DNA of 64,000 bases from Okapia johnstoni (GCA_024291935.2 CM044309.1:95319628-95383627), one strand, 5' to 3'; shown: positions 12,857-24,732, counted from the first letter of the stretch. The notes: generated from the sequence alone by a model not told the origin. Program-made: numbers and translations.

Positions 12857-13060
12857 GGGCTTCCCTGGTGGCTCAGATGGTAAAGAATCAGCCTGCAATG
12901 TGGGAGACCTGGGTTCAATCCCTGGGTTGGGAAGATTCCCTGGAGAAGGAAATGGCTACTCACTCCAGTACTCTTGCTTGGATAACACCATGGACAGGGC
13001 TGCCTGGCATCCATGAGATCGCAAAGAGTCAGACACGACTTAGCACAACACAGCAGCAGC
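12857..13060 (+). repeat. Bov-tA SINE
   Basis: The head is GGGCTTCCCTGGTGGCTCAG and the core ends at CAGACACGACTTAGCACAAC with an (AGC)n tail. It stands in opposite orientation to the copies on either side. Confidence 0.95.
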
Positions 13061-13738
13061 AATCCCTCCTATTATTATTTCTGCTCCAACCTAAAGTCTA
13101 TCCCTCATTCCCTTTTGCCTTCTCAAGGACTTTGGAGTACTTCTGAATTTAAAAACATAACCAACAACCAAATAAAAATTTCTCTTGATGCTGCATCTTC
13201 CAGCTATAATCTTCATCTTTTTATGCCAAAAGCCCTAACAGCTTTGCCTATCCTCTTGCCTCTGCTTTCTTATATCTTAGTCTGTCCTGAGGAGTCCCCA
13301 CTCAGGCTTTCATCCCCTCCTGTCTGCTGTGTAAACAAGGCTTGCCATGCTCTCTGCCATGTTTCCAAATCCTGTGGTCAGTTCTCCATTGCTCACTCCT
13401 CTGTCTGACATGGCTTCCAAACTCCCACCACCCTTTCCTTCGTACTTCTGGCAGATCCTTTCCTTTGCTGATTTTTTTTCTCCTCCCCCAGAGCTCATTT
13501 CCAGGACTCATTATCTTCCATTTCCATACCCTCTCACTAAAGATCTTCATCCTCTTCTATGATTTTAAACAATAACTCATTCTCAGTTAGCCAGTGGCCT
13601 ATGAGCCACTTCCACTTTGAGATCCCGTAGGCTTCTGTAGATTAAGTCCAAAACAAAATTCATGGCTTCTCTCCCTAACCCTCAACTATTCCTGCCTGGT
13701 CTCCTCCACCTCAGCAAACTGCATGACCTGCCAACCAG

Positions 13739-13965
13739 TTGTTGTTGTCATTGTTGATGTTTTAGTTGCTGAGTCACGTCCAGCTGTTTTGCAAACCCAT
13801 TGGCTACAGCCCGCCAGGCTCTTCTGTCCATGGGCTTTCCCAGGCAAGAATACTGGAGTTGGTTACCATTTCCTTCCCCAGGGGATAGTCCCAGGTCAGT
13901 GATCGAACCTACGTCTCCTGCATTGGCAGGCAGATTTTTTACCACTGAGCCACCAGAGAAGCCCC
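13739..13965 (-). repeat. Bov-tA SINE (reverse)
   Basis: A (GTT)n start, then TAGTTGCTGAGTCACGTCCA, ending with ACTGAGCCACCAGAGAAGCC. Confidence 0.94.
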
Positions 13966-14644
13966 TCTGACCAGTTACTATGGCTAAGATTCTGCCAGTC
14001 ATCTTTAATTATTCACTTTTTCTTACACCAATGCTCAGTCTATCAGGAAATTTTATTGGCTGTGCCCAAACAGTAGAGACCAATGGGACATGCCCAAGAT
14101 ATGCCCAAACATGGCCATATCTTGCCTCCACCTTCATTCAAGCCAGCTCTTGTCTTGACTGTTGTGATGGTATCCTGACAGGCCCCCCACTTCCAGAGCA
14201 GCCCTTCTACAATCTATCTGTTACACAGCAGCCAGAGTGGTCACGGTAAGAGAGAAGTGAGGTCATGTTCCTCGTTGGCTCAAAACCTTCCAGTGATTTC
14301 CCAATGTTCTTAGAAGAAAAGACAAAAATCAGCATCAGTCCACAAGGTACACTGTGTCCAGACCTTCATATACTTCTGACTTCTGTCCAAGTAGCCCCAG
14401 CAGTCTTGCTGGTTTTGAACCCATGGCCAGCCCACGGAGAGGTTATGCTCACCTTCCCTACTGTCTGAGACTCTAATTCTGCAGATATTTGCATGACTTT
14501 CAGAATGTATCTGTGAACAGGTGCCCATAGTATTGAAACTGAGTTTCTCTTTATCAATCCCTGCTTCATTTTTCTTCATAACATTCATCTTCACTTGATG
14601 AATTTACAGGTTTACAAGTTTGTATTTATTTCCTTGTGAAGACT

Positions 14645-15660
14645 GAAACTTTGTCTTTTTAATACATAAGACGCATAGTGGGTGCTCAGTGTGTATTTGT
14701 GCAATTAATAATTGTGTGGTGTATACATGCCTGTGTGAGTGCATGTACACACATGCACACACACTCCTATCTGTTTATTCCTGCAGTGAATTTTAGTACC
14801 TATATTTCAATGGTTAGTTCCACATATATTAACAAAAAACAGACTTTTAGAGTTCAGACCTCAGGAATTTTAGATGATTATCATCTCAAATGGTACAAAG
14901 AAAAGGCAACACCCTCTTTTGCTTGTATCTTGCTTTGGTGTCAATCTGTATGTCCAATAAGGTTCATTTTGGCACATTGGAGACATTACTGTGCTTCAGC
15001 AGAGGAAATAACCTGGTTATTAAATAACCAGCTCTGAGGACTCATGTTTCACATTTCAGCAAACGTACCTGCTACAGCAACTGCGTGCTCCCCAAATGCA
15101 AAAGCAGAACTTACTTGACAGACGTAGGCTACAACTGATTTCATGTGTAAACTCTTATTGTAGTGATTGCTATCACTTCCGTGGAGACAGAGTGGTCTCT
15201 ACCACTGTTAGAATTCTTGAATCACTTAAAAAAATCAAAAAGACTTTAACCAGAGATAGCACTCAAGGTAGTCTCTGGAACTGATTATGATTAGATAATA
15301 ACCTTCATGTTTTTAAAATGTGAATACAGAAGCACAGAAATTTTACCCTAACTTTGGGATAAAACTAGTTTGATAAACATATCTGCTTTTATTGTTATGG
15401 TTGACTTATGTTTATTACTACTTTCACTTCACTATTTTTATTCTAACTCATCCCCCCCAAAAAAAAGTAGAGGAGAAAAGAAGAAAAGGGAGAAAAATAT
15501 TTAAAGTGGCACATAGATTTTTGTTCTGACTCCTCATTCACAGACCATGTTAGATAGTCCCTCAGCTTTCATGTGTTTGTTAAACCAGAGAACAGGGGCA
15601 TCTTATAAAACACCATTCAATGTGCAAAACAACAAAGGAATCTAAGTTTTAAGTGTCTCA
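14645..15660. other. Intronic stretch with nothing recognised
   Basis: The sequence is AT-rich, with a short (AC)n-like run near 14745-14765. The open frame at 14678-15037 has no splice support and no recognisable domain, so I do not call it. Confidence 0.5.
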
Positions 15661-15675
15661 AATATATCTTTACAG

Positions 15676-15754
15676 GAAAACACAGTACAAATTTTGTCAG
15701 CCGATATGACCCCCGATTTAATAGCTGGATACAACTTCCGCCCATGCAAGAACG
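15676..15754 (+). CDS. KLHL14: KLHL14 coding exon 2 of 6 in window (Kelch)
   Basis: This 79-bp exon completes a Gly codon begun in the previous exon. It encodes 25 residues starting KHSTNFVSRYDP and ends with two bases of an Arg codon. It provides the Y-D-P turn and the W of a Kelch blade (RYDPRFNSWIQLPPMQER), the usual spacing after the GG of the preceding exon. The acceptor is TCTTTACAG and the donor is ACG/GTAAGT, a full consensus. A spurious reverse-strand frame of 87 codons covers it. Confidence 0.9.
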
Positions 15755-16004
15755 GTAAGTGTTTATCTCTTGTGCCTGAAACATTTGTGGCTGCTTTACC
15801 TGAAGGAAGGATACTGAATGATTTTCCATGATAAGGTATGCTAAACAAAGCCAATGCACGACACTGGAGGCAAAATACAAAACCTGGCCTGGCCAGCTTT
15901 GATTAACTGCCTCATTAACTCGATGGAGACAAATAATAGGTCAAGTATTTGTTCCAGTGTAGGAAGAAAGAATTTATATAACTTGTCTTCCTTGTTTTTT
16001 TTTT

Positions 16005-16470
16005 CTTTCACATTAAAGTTTACTTTTCTATTGAAGTATAGTTGCTGTGCAATATTATATAAGTGTACAATATAAAAAGTCACAATTTTTAAAGATTACA
16101 CTCCATTTGTAGTTTTAAAATATTGGCTATATTCCCTGTGTTGTATAATAGATCTTTGTAACTTATTTTATACTTAATAATTTGTACTTCTTAATACTCT
16201 ATCCCTATCTTGCCCCTCCCCACTTCCATCTGCCAAATGGTAACCACTAGTTTGTTCTCTGTATCTGTGAGTCTGCTCCTTTTTTGTTATAGTCACTAGT
16301 CTGTTGTATTTTTTGGATTCCGCACATACGTGATATCATATGGTATTTGTCTTTGTCTGACTTATTCCACTTAGCATAATGCCCATCCATGGCTTGTCTT
16401 CCCTGTCCATGTTGTAACTAGTGTTTTTGACAAGCAGAGCTACAATTTCATGGCTATTTCACTCTTCTTA
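16005..16470 (-). repeat. L1 LINE 3' end (reverse)
   Basis: The reverse complement of a mammalian L1 3'UTR is visible: TATTGAAGTATAGTTGCTGT, then TATTCCCTGTGTTGTATAAT, CTGTATCTGTGAGTCTGCTC and CTTATTCCACTTAGCATAAT. A T-rich run at 15993-16010 may mark the tail. No coding frame is intact. Confidence 0.85.
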
Positions 16471-17007
16471 GTTGTAATTTATTCAAATCTTATCACTGAA
16501 ATATACAACACCATTTTCACAATGTATGTATTTTGATACAGATATTTCAATATTAAAGTTTCCAAGTCTCACTACTTCAAATTGCTTATGTTTACTTCCT
16601 CAAGCATCTCCCCATCAGACGTTTAAAAATAGGTGATCTATTATTTAATAAAAAGTCAGTTTTGCAAGGTGTCCTCTCATTTTTAATGTACGCAGTATTT
16701 ATCTCACCAAAGTTTGCTAACATCAGAGGACAATAAGGCAACTGTGTTTGTACACATTCAGTTCTCCTGACTATTACTTAGGCAGGAGGCCATGTCTTAA
16801 TATATACATGCAAATTCACACACTAAATCTTGAACACTTGGTTCTTTTCAAATAATATCTCAACATCCTCATGAGCAAATTCTCTGATATAATAGTAACA
16901 ATAAGCTGCAGCCTATTTTCTCTTCTCAGTTGAACTAAGAAATAATTTTTCTTATTCCTTCATAACCTTAACATCTCCTTTTTTGAACATTCAATCAGAT
17001 TACACTG

Positions 17008-17366
17008 TTGTTCTGTCACTAAGTCATGTTCAACTCTTTGCAACCCCGTGGACTGGAGCACACTTGATTCTCCTGTCTTTCACTATCTCCACTATCTTTG
17101 AATTTTCTCAGATTCATGCCCATTGAGTCGATGATGCTATCTAACCATCTCATCTTCTGCCGCCTTCTTCCCCTTTTGCCTTCAGTGTTTCCCAGAATCA
17201 GAGTCTTTTTCAGTGAGTCAGCTGTTTGCATCAGGTGGCCAAAGTATTGGAGGTTCAGTTTCAGCATCAGTGCTTCCAATGCATATTCAGAGTTGATTTC
17301 CTTTAGGATTGACTGGCTTGATCTCCTTGCAGTCCAAGGGACTCTCAGGAGTCTTCTCCAGCACCA
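17008..17366 (-). repeat. BovB (RTE) LINE 3' fragment (reverse)
   Basis: Reverse BovB, with the words CATGCCCATTGAGTCGATGA, TTTGCATCAGGTGGCCAAAG and TTGCAGTCCAAGGGACTCTC. It is flanked by a perfect 12-bp target-site duplication (CAGATTACACTG at 16996-17007 and 17367-17378), so this is a complete 5'-truncated insertion. Confidence 0.94.
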
Positions 17367-17379
17367 CAGATTACACTGA

Positions 17380-18663
17380 GATCAAGTTAAATCCTTAATC
17401 ATGAATTCCAGGTAAAGAAATTTTCAGAACATACCTTTCACTCAAAAAGGTACATTACTGCCAAAAGAGAGTATGACTCTCTGCTATAAAGAAACTTAGT
17501 ATTTCATGTCCCATTCCATATAAGGACATTGAAACTCTCTTTCAAGGGACTAAAAGTTCTACAATGAAAATGACATTTTAGTCATTTTCAAGGCACAGTA
17601 TAGTCTAAGGACCACAGAGAGGAATGTCTAATTCAAAGGTACCTCAAGGGATTATTCTGGCTCAGTTAATATCTTGACAAATTTCTCAATCCTCCTGTTG
17701 TGTATACATGTATATATAAAAGCTTCCTGAGGTCCTTCTCCAACATACCTTATTTCTCTCCTTTTGGGGTTATTTTCTGGTTGCTGTTATTGTAACTGCA
17801 TCACTTTACCTTTTGATCCAAACTATTCCAAAAAGTTTTATTTAAAAAAAAATTAAATATACATCAAAACATGTTTGAGATGTCAGCATCTCATCACCAT
17901 GGTCTCCTTTGCTGGGAGCTGTTCACCACAATAATTAACCTTCACGCCTTGGGTTTGGAAGGCATAACTCACGTCGCGGTCAATTATCTCACTGTAGAGC
18001 CCCTAAGGATGAGAAGTATTGCTGCAAAACCTAATTAGTAATTTTTTTAAATGTGTATTGTTTACTTGATATTCTATAATGACTTCCTCGGAGGCACTAT
18101 AGCCTATCAGGGCAGGGTCCTACTTAGACAATTTTTAGCAGCTCATTGACCTGATAAAAAGACCTGCCATGGTCCGTCGGCGCCCGGCAGCCACCGTTGA
18201 CAGGATGGACTGTTTAACGCTTCTTTCCAAGTCATTATGGTATATCATGTCAGGTCCCTAGTAAAAGAAGTTTTTTTTTTTAGATTTCGAACAATCAACT
18301 CGATAGACCAAATAAAGAGCTCCTTCCAGAGCTGAATGGGAAAAGGCAGATCTCACAAATGCCCAGTCAATCTTCTAGCTTCATATCTCCTATGGGTTGG
18401 TTGACCCGGGCAGCAATCCATAACTTAAAATGAAATTCTTCTGTCATTTCCAAGCTCCCATTCACCCAAACAAGTATAGTTAGCTACCAGTTTAATTAGT
18501 GTAATTGGTGATTAAACAAAGAAGGAAAAAAAATCAAAAATATATGAGATACCCTTCAGATTAGAAAAGAGATTTCTTGAGATATTTAATTGAGTTAGCT
18601 CTGCATTGTATAGATCATGAATCAGACTCACCGGAAGTTCTCCACCTTCCTTCTTCCCTTGTG
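17380..18663. other. Repeat-free intronic block, possible conserved element
   Basis: No transposon signature is seen. Positions 17880-18520 stand out: several CpGs sit in an AT-rich setting (around 17975 and 18175-18200), with homeodomain-type words CCTAATTAGTAA and TTTAATTAGTGTAATTGG. No open frame or splice context supports an exon. Regulatory function is an inference only. Confidence 0.4.
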
Positions 18664-18884
18664 CTCGTGTGCTCAGCCCTTTTAGTCATGTCCAGCTCTT
18701 TGCAGCCCCATGGATTGTAGCCCACCAGGCTCCTCTGTCCATGACATTTTCCCAGCAAGAATACTGTAGTGTGCTGCCAAGCTCTCCTCCAGGAAATCTT
18801 CCCGATCCAGGGGTTGAACCTGTGTCTCCTGCATCTCCTACATTGCACGCGGGTTCCTTACTGCTGAGCCACCTGGGAATCCCC
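18664..18884 (-). repeat. Bov-tA SINE (reverse)
   Basis: Reverse Bov-tA from TTTTAGTCATGTCCAGCTCT to GCTGAGCCACCTGGGAATCC. Confidence 0.94.
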
Positions 18885-19383
18885 CTCAGACCCTCAGCTG
18901 CTGCCAAACTGCTGAGAAGTTGTTACTATGCTGAGAAGTTATCAAACTGATTAAGAATAATAGAAACACATTGAAAGTCACCTCTAGGGTCACCCACTCT
19001 TACAGAGCCGGCTGGGCAAATTCCTCAGGTATCTTGCCTAATCAGAGCTTCCAAAAGAGTATAATGAAAGTGCAGAACACCCTCCCAGTTCATCAAGGAA
19101 ATGGACACATGACCTCCAGGCTTACTCAACCATAGGTCAACTCATGAATTGTATGCCTGCTACCTATGAGGTTGCCGACAGAAGGGGTTAGACAAAGGGA
19201 CAAAGATGAATGTAAAGCTCAAGAGTTGTTTTGGTCTCAGATTTAGGATTTGATTCTTCAGTAACAAGAGGGCAAAAATGAACGATTGGATCAATAAAAA
19301 TGCTTTGGTGATTTCAATTTTGTTTTCAAAAACAAGTAGACATTTTAGGTGTTATTCTTGTGGAAATATTACCTGCTAGCTAG

Positions 19384-19464
19384 TCTAGGAAACAAAAAAG
19401 AAAAAGAAAAAAGAGGTGGGAGGAGGGAAGGAAAGATAGAGGGAGGGAGGGAGGAAGGAAAACC
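19384..19464 (+). repeat. Polypurine tract
   Basis: About 80 bases almost entirely of A and G, moving from (AAAAAG)n to (GGGA)n. There are isolated pyrimidines only near 19417 and 19437. Confidence 0.95.
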
Positions 19465-19666
19465 ACTTGAAAAGCACCAGTAACAAAGCTTAAGTTTCAC
19501 AGAGTAAGTGAAAAGCAAGAAGCATGTACATCAAAGAAGTTCCCAAATTTAAATACTTTGTTTCTAGCACCCTTACAAGAAACAATGAGAAGCAATATTC
19601 TGTTTGACAAAATCTGTTATTTTTAACCTGGTGGTAAAAGTCAAAAGTTGAAACAGAGATAGTGAA

Positions 19667-19882
19667 AGAAAGTGTTAGTGGCTTAGTCATGTTAGACTCT
19701 GCGACCCCATGGACTAAAGCCCGCCAGGCTCCTCTGTCCATGCGATTCTCCAGATAAAAATACTGGAGTAGGTTGCCGCCGCCTACTCCAGGGGATCTTC
19801 CTGACTGAGGGATCAAACCTACATCTCCTATGTCTCCTGCACTGCAAATGGATTCTTTACCCAGTGAGCCATCAGGGAAGCC
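19667..19882 (-). repeat. Bov-tA SINE (reverse)
   Basis: Reverse Bov-tA from GTGGCTTAGTCATGTTAGAC to GTGAGCCATCAGGGAAGCCC. Confidence 0.94.
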
Positions 19883-21250
19883 CTCTCAGTATGACTCTTG
19901 AGGATATGAACTGACCACCTTAAGCTTCAGAAAGGGCTTGTAAAAATCTACTATACACAGGTTCAAAGTGTATTTGTAGAGGGCATCGATAGTCATTTTA
20001 AACTTATCTCAATTCATTGAATATCGTCTCTGGCATTGGGACAGGAGGTGGAGGGGTGGAGGAGGGAGAGAAAAACAACTTGAAATACAGATAGTGTCAT
20101 TCCATTAAAAAATCTTCAATAAGCTTCCTTTTGCCCCCAAATAAAATATCCTAATCAGCTGTGCTCTTCCTGTGGGGAGGAGGGGCAGGAAGCATTCCCA
20201 GGAGAGACCTGGTATGGTAAAATTTTAGCCTCAAGCAAATGTTTCACAGTTGCTGATAGACCATTAACTATCCAGTGCTTCTATAAAGCATTTCATGAAT
20301 TCTCACTTTGGGCATGCAAGGGAATAAGTCAGAGACTCAGAACCTTCACTATTAAAATTTCTATATAAAAATGCACTTTTCATCAGGAAGTGAAACCTAC
20401 TGATTTTTTTTTCCCATTCAGAACCTAACAGTGACACTGTGTGGATAAAGCTAGGAGTACACATGGAACATCACATTAGAAATGTCGGGGATAGAAAGAC
20501 AGTTCTGACATCTCCCTCGAGTGAAGAGAGGAAGGAAGGAGCAAGATCAGAAAGAGGGAGAAAATTAAACTGTAGACAAGATAAAACGAGTTCACACTGC
20601 CAGAAGATCTTTCTCTGATTCTCCACCACCTAAACTTAATCTGATAGAGTTTTGTGCTTGTTATGACTAGCATTTTTTTTTCTTCTAGACCAGAATATAG
20701 TACATATAATACACAGAAGAACTTAGAATATAGTATATTGCAACCAACATGGTCCAAATTATGGAATTGGCCCACTAAAGATGGTTTATTAGTAAAATTA
20801 GTAACTTAATTATTTCAGAGGCTCCAAAACTTGTAACAGAATCATACAGAAGAGGGATATTGACCTACCCTGTGTCAATGATGCAAAGAAATATCTGTTA
20901 CTTTAGTACAAATTTTCATAGACATGTGAGTCTTTTCAATGAAATATTTTAACTTGAGAAGGTAAAAGCACTAGTAAAGCAACCTTGACCCATCATATTC
21001 AATAAGAGAGCAATTGAAATCTGGTTTAGAGAAATGGAAGGAACTAGGGGTCTACCTATGTTCACTTAATTTTGCTATTGTTTTTAAACCTAATTTTATG
21101 TTTAGATGAGTTTTTCTAAGAAATTTCAAATGTTTAGGTTTGCAATTCCCTTACTAATCTGATTAAAAATTCCCCTCAAAATCTGTTTTTTTCTCCAAAC
21201 ATGCCTTCAAAAAAATGCACATTCATAACATATATGTACACATATTTATA
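19883..21250. other. Intronic stretch with nothing recognised
   Basis: I see no gene or named repeat. The 99-codon reverse frame at 20476-20775 has no supporting features. Confidence 0.5.
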
Positions 21251-21256
21251 ATATAT

Positions 21257-21383
21257 TGGAAAGGGAAATGGCTACCCACTCCAGTATGGTTGCCTGCAAA
21301 ATTGCATGGACAGAGGAGACTGGTGGGCTACAGTCCATGGGGTCACAAAGAGTCAGACATGACTTAGAACTAAACAAAAGCAT

Positions 21384-21385
<2 letters not shown>
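21257..21385 (+). repeat. Bov-A monomer SINE
   Basis: A single Bov-A unit without a tRNA-like head (GGAAATGGCTACCCACTCCA, ending AGTCAGACATGACTTAGAAC). The microsatellite that follows probably grew from its tail. Confidence 0.9.
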
Positions 21386-21388
<3 letters not shown>

Positions 21389-21420
<32 letters not shown>

Positions 21421-21450
21421 ATATGCATTATACATATATATATATATATC
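21389..21450. repeat. (TG)n/(TA)n microsatellite
   Basis: About 15 TG steps are followed by TATA steps to about 21450. Confidence 0.96.
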
Positions 21451-21739
21451 ATTTTATTTAAAAGACTTTTTTACAGTTTCAGAGCTTCACATACCCCTTA
21501 GAAGACATGGGCCCAGGCTAGCAGCAAACTTTATTTAGTGAAATCTGTCTCACCTGTTCTTCGTTCTCCTTCGTAACATTCTCTCTTTTTCCATTATTGC
21601 TCTCTTTGTCATCTTTCTGGGTTTTCTATAGCACACATTTCTGTCAAAACCGTCAAGAAAATATAGAAAAAAAAAAATATAGCCAAAACACTACTCTCAA
21701 ATAAACAATGATGCTAACAAGTCCAGGACTATCCAGAAA

Positions 21740-22680
21740 AAACTGAACTTTATATTCCAGAGATCCCATTTTTGCATATACAATGTATCCAAAGGAACCA
21801 AAATCAAGATCTTAAGGAGACATCTGCACTCCCATGTTCATGGCAACATGCCAAGATATGGAAACAAACTGTCTGTTGACAGATAAATAAAATGTGGTGT
21901 ATACATAAATATGCAAGTATGTGCTCATCACTCAGTCATGTCCAGCTCTTTGTGAACCCATGGACTGTAGCCCTCCAAGCTTCTCTGTTCATGGAATTTT
22001 CCTGGCAAGAATACCAAAGTGGGTTGCCATTTCCTCCTTCAGGGAATTTTTCCCAACCTAGGGATCAAACCCATGTCTCTTGCATCTCCTGCATTGGCTG
22101 GCAGATTCTTTACCACAGCGCTACCTGGGAAGCCTACACACACATATATATATATACTGGAATAGTATTTTGCCACAGAAAAGAAGGAAATTCTGCCATT
22201 TACATGACAAACATAGATGAGACTGAAGGTGATTACACTAAATGAAATAAGCCAGACTGAGAAAGACAAATACTGTATATCACTTATATGTAGAATCGTA
22301 TTTTAAAAGTCAAACTTAAAGAAATAGAGATTAAAATGGTGGCTGCCAGGGGATAGGGGTGAGGGAAATAGGGAGAGATTGATGAAAGGATGCAAACTTT
22401 CAATTGCAAGATGAGTAACTTTTGAGGATCTAATTACAGCATGATAACTATAGTTAATAATACTTATTGTTTGCTTGAAATTTGGTAAGAGAGTAGATCT
22501 TAAGTGTTCTCACCAAACGAAAATAGAGGTTAATATGTGAGCTGATGAAGTGTTAATTAATTTGATTGTGAAAGTTATTTTACAGTGTATGCATGTACCA
22601 AATCATCACACTGTACCTTTATGTTTATTACAGTTTTGTCAATTATACCTCAATAAAACTGTAAAAAAAACTGAATACAT
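21740..22680 (+). repeat. L1 LINE 3'UTR, split by a SINE
   Basis: Sense L1 3' sequence: CATGTTCATGGCAACATGCC, then GACTGAAGGTGATTACACTA, AGCCAGACTGAGAAAGACAA and the end TATACCTCAATAAAACTGTAAAAAAAA. A reverse Bov-tA at 21912-22136 interrupts it and the match resumes beyond. Confidence 0.88.
21912..22136 (-). repeat. Bov-tA SINE (reverse) inside L1
   Basis: Reverse Bov-tA from GTGCTCATCACTCAGTCATG to GCGCTACCTGGGAAGCCTAC, inserted into the older L1 tail. Confidence 0.94.
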
Positions 22681-22709
22681 CATCATCTATAACATATGCC
22701 ATATGTATA

Positions 22710-22928
22710 TGGGCTTCCCCAGTGGCTCAGTGGTAAAGAATCCTCCTAAATGCAGGAGACACAGGAGATGTGAATTTGATCCCTGGGTTAGGAAGATCCC
22801 CTGGAGGAGGCAATGGCAACCCACTCCAGTATTCTTGCCAGAAAAGTCCATGAACAGAGGAGTCTGGCAGGCTACAGTTCATAGGGTGGCAAAGAGTTGG
22901 ACATGACCTCGCAACTAAGCGTGCATGT
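22710..22928 (+). repeat. Bov-tA SINE
   Basis: The head GGGCTTCCCCAGTGGCTCAG and Bov-A core end at GGACATGACCTCGCAACTAA. Confidence 0.94.
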
Positions 22929-23395
22929 ATATGGTACTAAATTATGTTTAAAAATTAAAGAATTTAGTCACCACTGAAAATGCTATTAGGAGAAGTTTAT
23001 ATGCAAACATCGCAATGGCTGAGTTTTTAAAAATTTTTATCCAGATAATGTAAACTGACAGTTCATGAGAGTGAACAAAATGTTGTCACTATGACAAGCA
23101 CTTTACAATCTGTCATATGGTCAGGGAATCCAATTCCAGAGTCCTAACTGTTCATCAAGATGCTATATACTGCTTCCCAGAGGTCTTGACACTTAATAAA
23201 CACAGCTTGGAAAATCTTCAAACAATATAGGTTTACCTGATTCAAAACCTCTAGGACTCTTTATTTTGCTATTGACTTTGCCCAAGAGTCTTGGCATCAA
23301 TTTTTATAAAATGTTATATATAATTTTTATAAAATTTTATAAATTTTTATAAAGACCATTAATTCATCAAACATAAGTTATGTTCTCTGAGGGGC

Positions 23396-23600
23396 TTGTG
23401 CATGCATGCTCAGTTGTGTCCAACTCTTTGCGACCCCATGCATAACCTTGCAGGCTCCTCTGTTCATGAGATTTCCCAGGCAAGAATATTGGAGCAGGTT
23501 GCCATTTCCTCCCCCAGGAGATCTTCCCGACCCAGAGATCAAACCTGAGTCTCCTGTATTGGTAGGCAGATTCTTTACCACTGAGCCACCTGGGAAGCCT
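23396..23600 (-). repeat. Bov-tA SINE (reverse)
   Basis: Reverse Bov-tA from CTCAGTTGTGTCCAACTCTT to CTGAGCCACCTGGGAAGCCT. Confidence 0.94.
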
Positions 23601-24527
23601 CTGAAGGGCTTGGCACAATTATTCTTTTCTAGTATTGACCCACATGTTATCCTTATGAAGTATGTTATTCCAGTAGCATCAATGAGAAAAAAAGAAGCTA
23701 AAGATTAAAGTCTTGCTTAGGATTTCAACCTTGTCATCCTAACTCCAACTTTCTGAGTCCTCTTCCAATTTCCTTGCTCTCTCAGCTCTTATATATTACT
23801 AGTTGCCAAGCTTTACATCTTCCTTTAATATATCTTGCATCACCACTTTCCATGTCTTCTACTAGAACTCTATTTCAGGTCCTCAATCTCTCACTCCTAG
23901 ATTGTATTCTCCCTCAGAAAGGCCTTCTTGCCGCCAGTCCTTTCAATACAACTTGCATGTCTTTTGCCTTTGAGGGAAGGTGGGGTAATTTAATAAATAG
24001 TCGTTCTTGGAAAGAGATTTAAAAATATCCTATGGCTTTGTAAGAACACCAAAAGCTACGCAGATGAAATTCCTAAGAGCAAAATTTCAACACTACATTC
24101 AATCCAAAAAGTTTCTCTACTTGCAGTCATACTGGGGGAAAAAAGGAAAAAAAAGATAATTGAAGAAAAATTTTGATGATGTAGTTCTCTTATAAATTGG
24201 GAACAATGACCCTTGAAGGACCATAAAGAAAGTGAATGTCAAGATAATTTATTATTGTTACATTATCTACCTTATTTTTCACTTTGTCTTACTGAGCTGT
24301 GATATCTTTACAAGGTACCAAATATCCCAAACATTAGTGAACACTTGAATAGTGTATAAAAGCAAGAGAAAAAGAGCTGAAACAATGAGTTGTAAATTTC
24401 TCCTCTACTGTGATTTTAGTGTCAATAATGTTAACCAGGATGGGCATTACGGATGATTACTATTCAAGGTCTCTGATTTAGCAAGGAGTCATATGTGTAA
24501 TGTCCAAAGATCTGTACCCCTTTCTGG

Positions 24528-24732
24528 GGCTTCCCTGATGGCTCAGCAGGTAATGAATCTGCCTGCAATGCAGGAGACACAGGAGATGAGCGTTCGATCC
24601 CTGAGTCAGAAAGATCCCCTGGAGATGGTCATGGCAACTCACTCCCCTGTCCCACGGACAGAGGAGCCTGGTGGGCTACAGTCCAAAGGGTCACAAAGAG
24701 TCGGACACGACTGAGTGACTGAGCACACAGCA
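24528..24732 (+). repeat. Bov-tA SINE close to a 3' splice site
   Basis: The head GGGGCTTCCCTGATGGCTCA runs to CGGACACGACTGAGTGACTG. It ends about 100 bp before the acceptor of the next exon, so it may lie beside the branch-point region. Confidence 0.95.

Larger units (their letters stand above)
11640..14640 (+). repeat. L2 LINE remnant spanning ORF2 region to 3' end
   Basis: Several separated blocks match the L2/CR1 order in sense orientation. About 12100-12480 resembles the region upstream of the reverse transcriptase (CTGATAGCCTTGCTTGGTAA, then GAATAGAAGCAATCAAACAG). About 13290-13400 resembles the reverse-transcriptase start (CTCAGGCTTTCATCCC). About 14215-14330 is the 3' end (ACACAGCAGCCAGAGTGGTC, then GCTCAAAACCTTCCAGTG). 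No frame is intact. Four younger SINEs and an AT array break it up. Limits and continuity are approximate and judged from memory of the family. Confidence 0.65.
9075..15675 (+). other. KLHL14: KLHL14 intron with L2 remnant
   Basis: The intron runs from donor GTAACT to acceptor TCTTTACAG. Positions 9075-11640 hold no recognised gene. They contain an (AAAC)n patch near 10188 and pyrimidine-rich sequence that may be the degraded start of the L2 remnant. The L2 stretch, four SINEs, a CHR SINE and an AT array follow. Positions 14645-15660 have nothing I can name. Confidence 0.8.
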
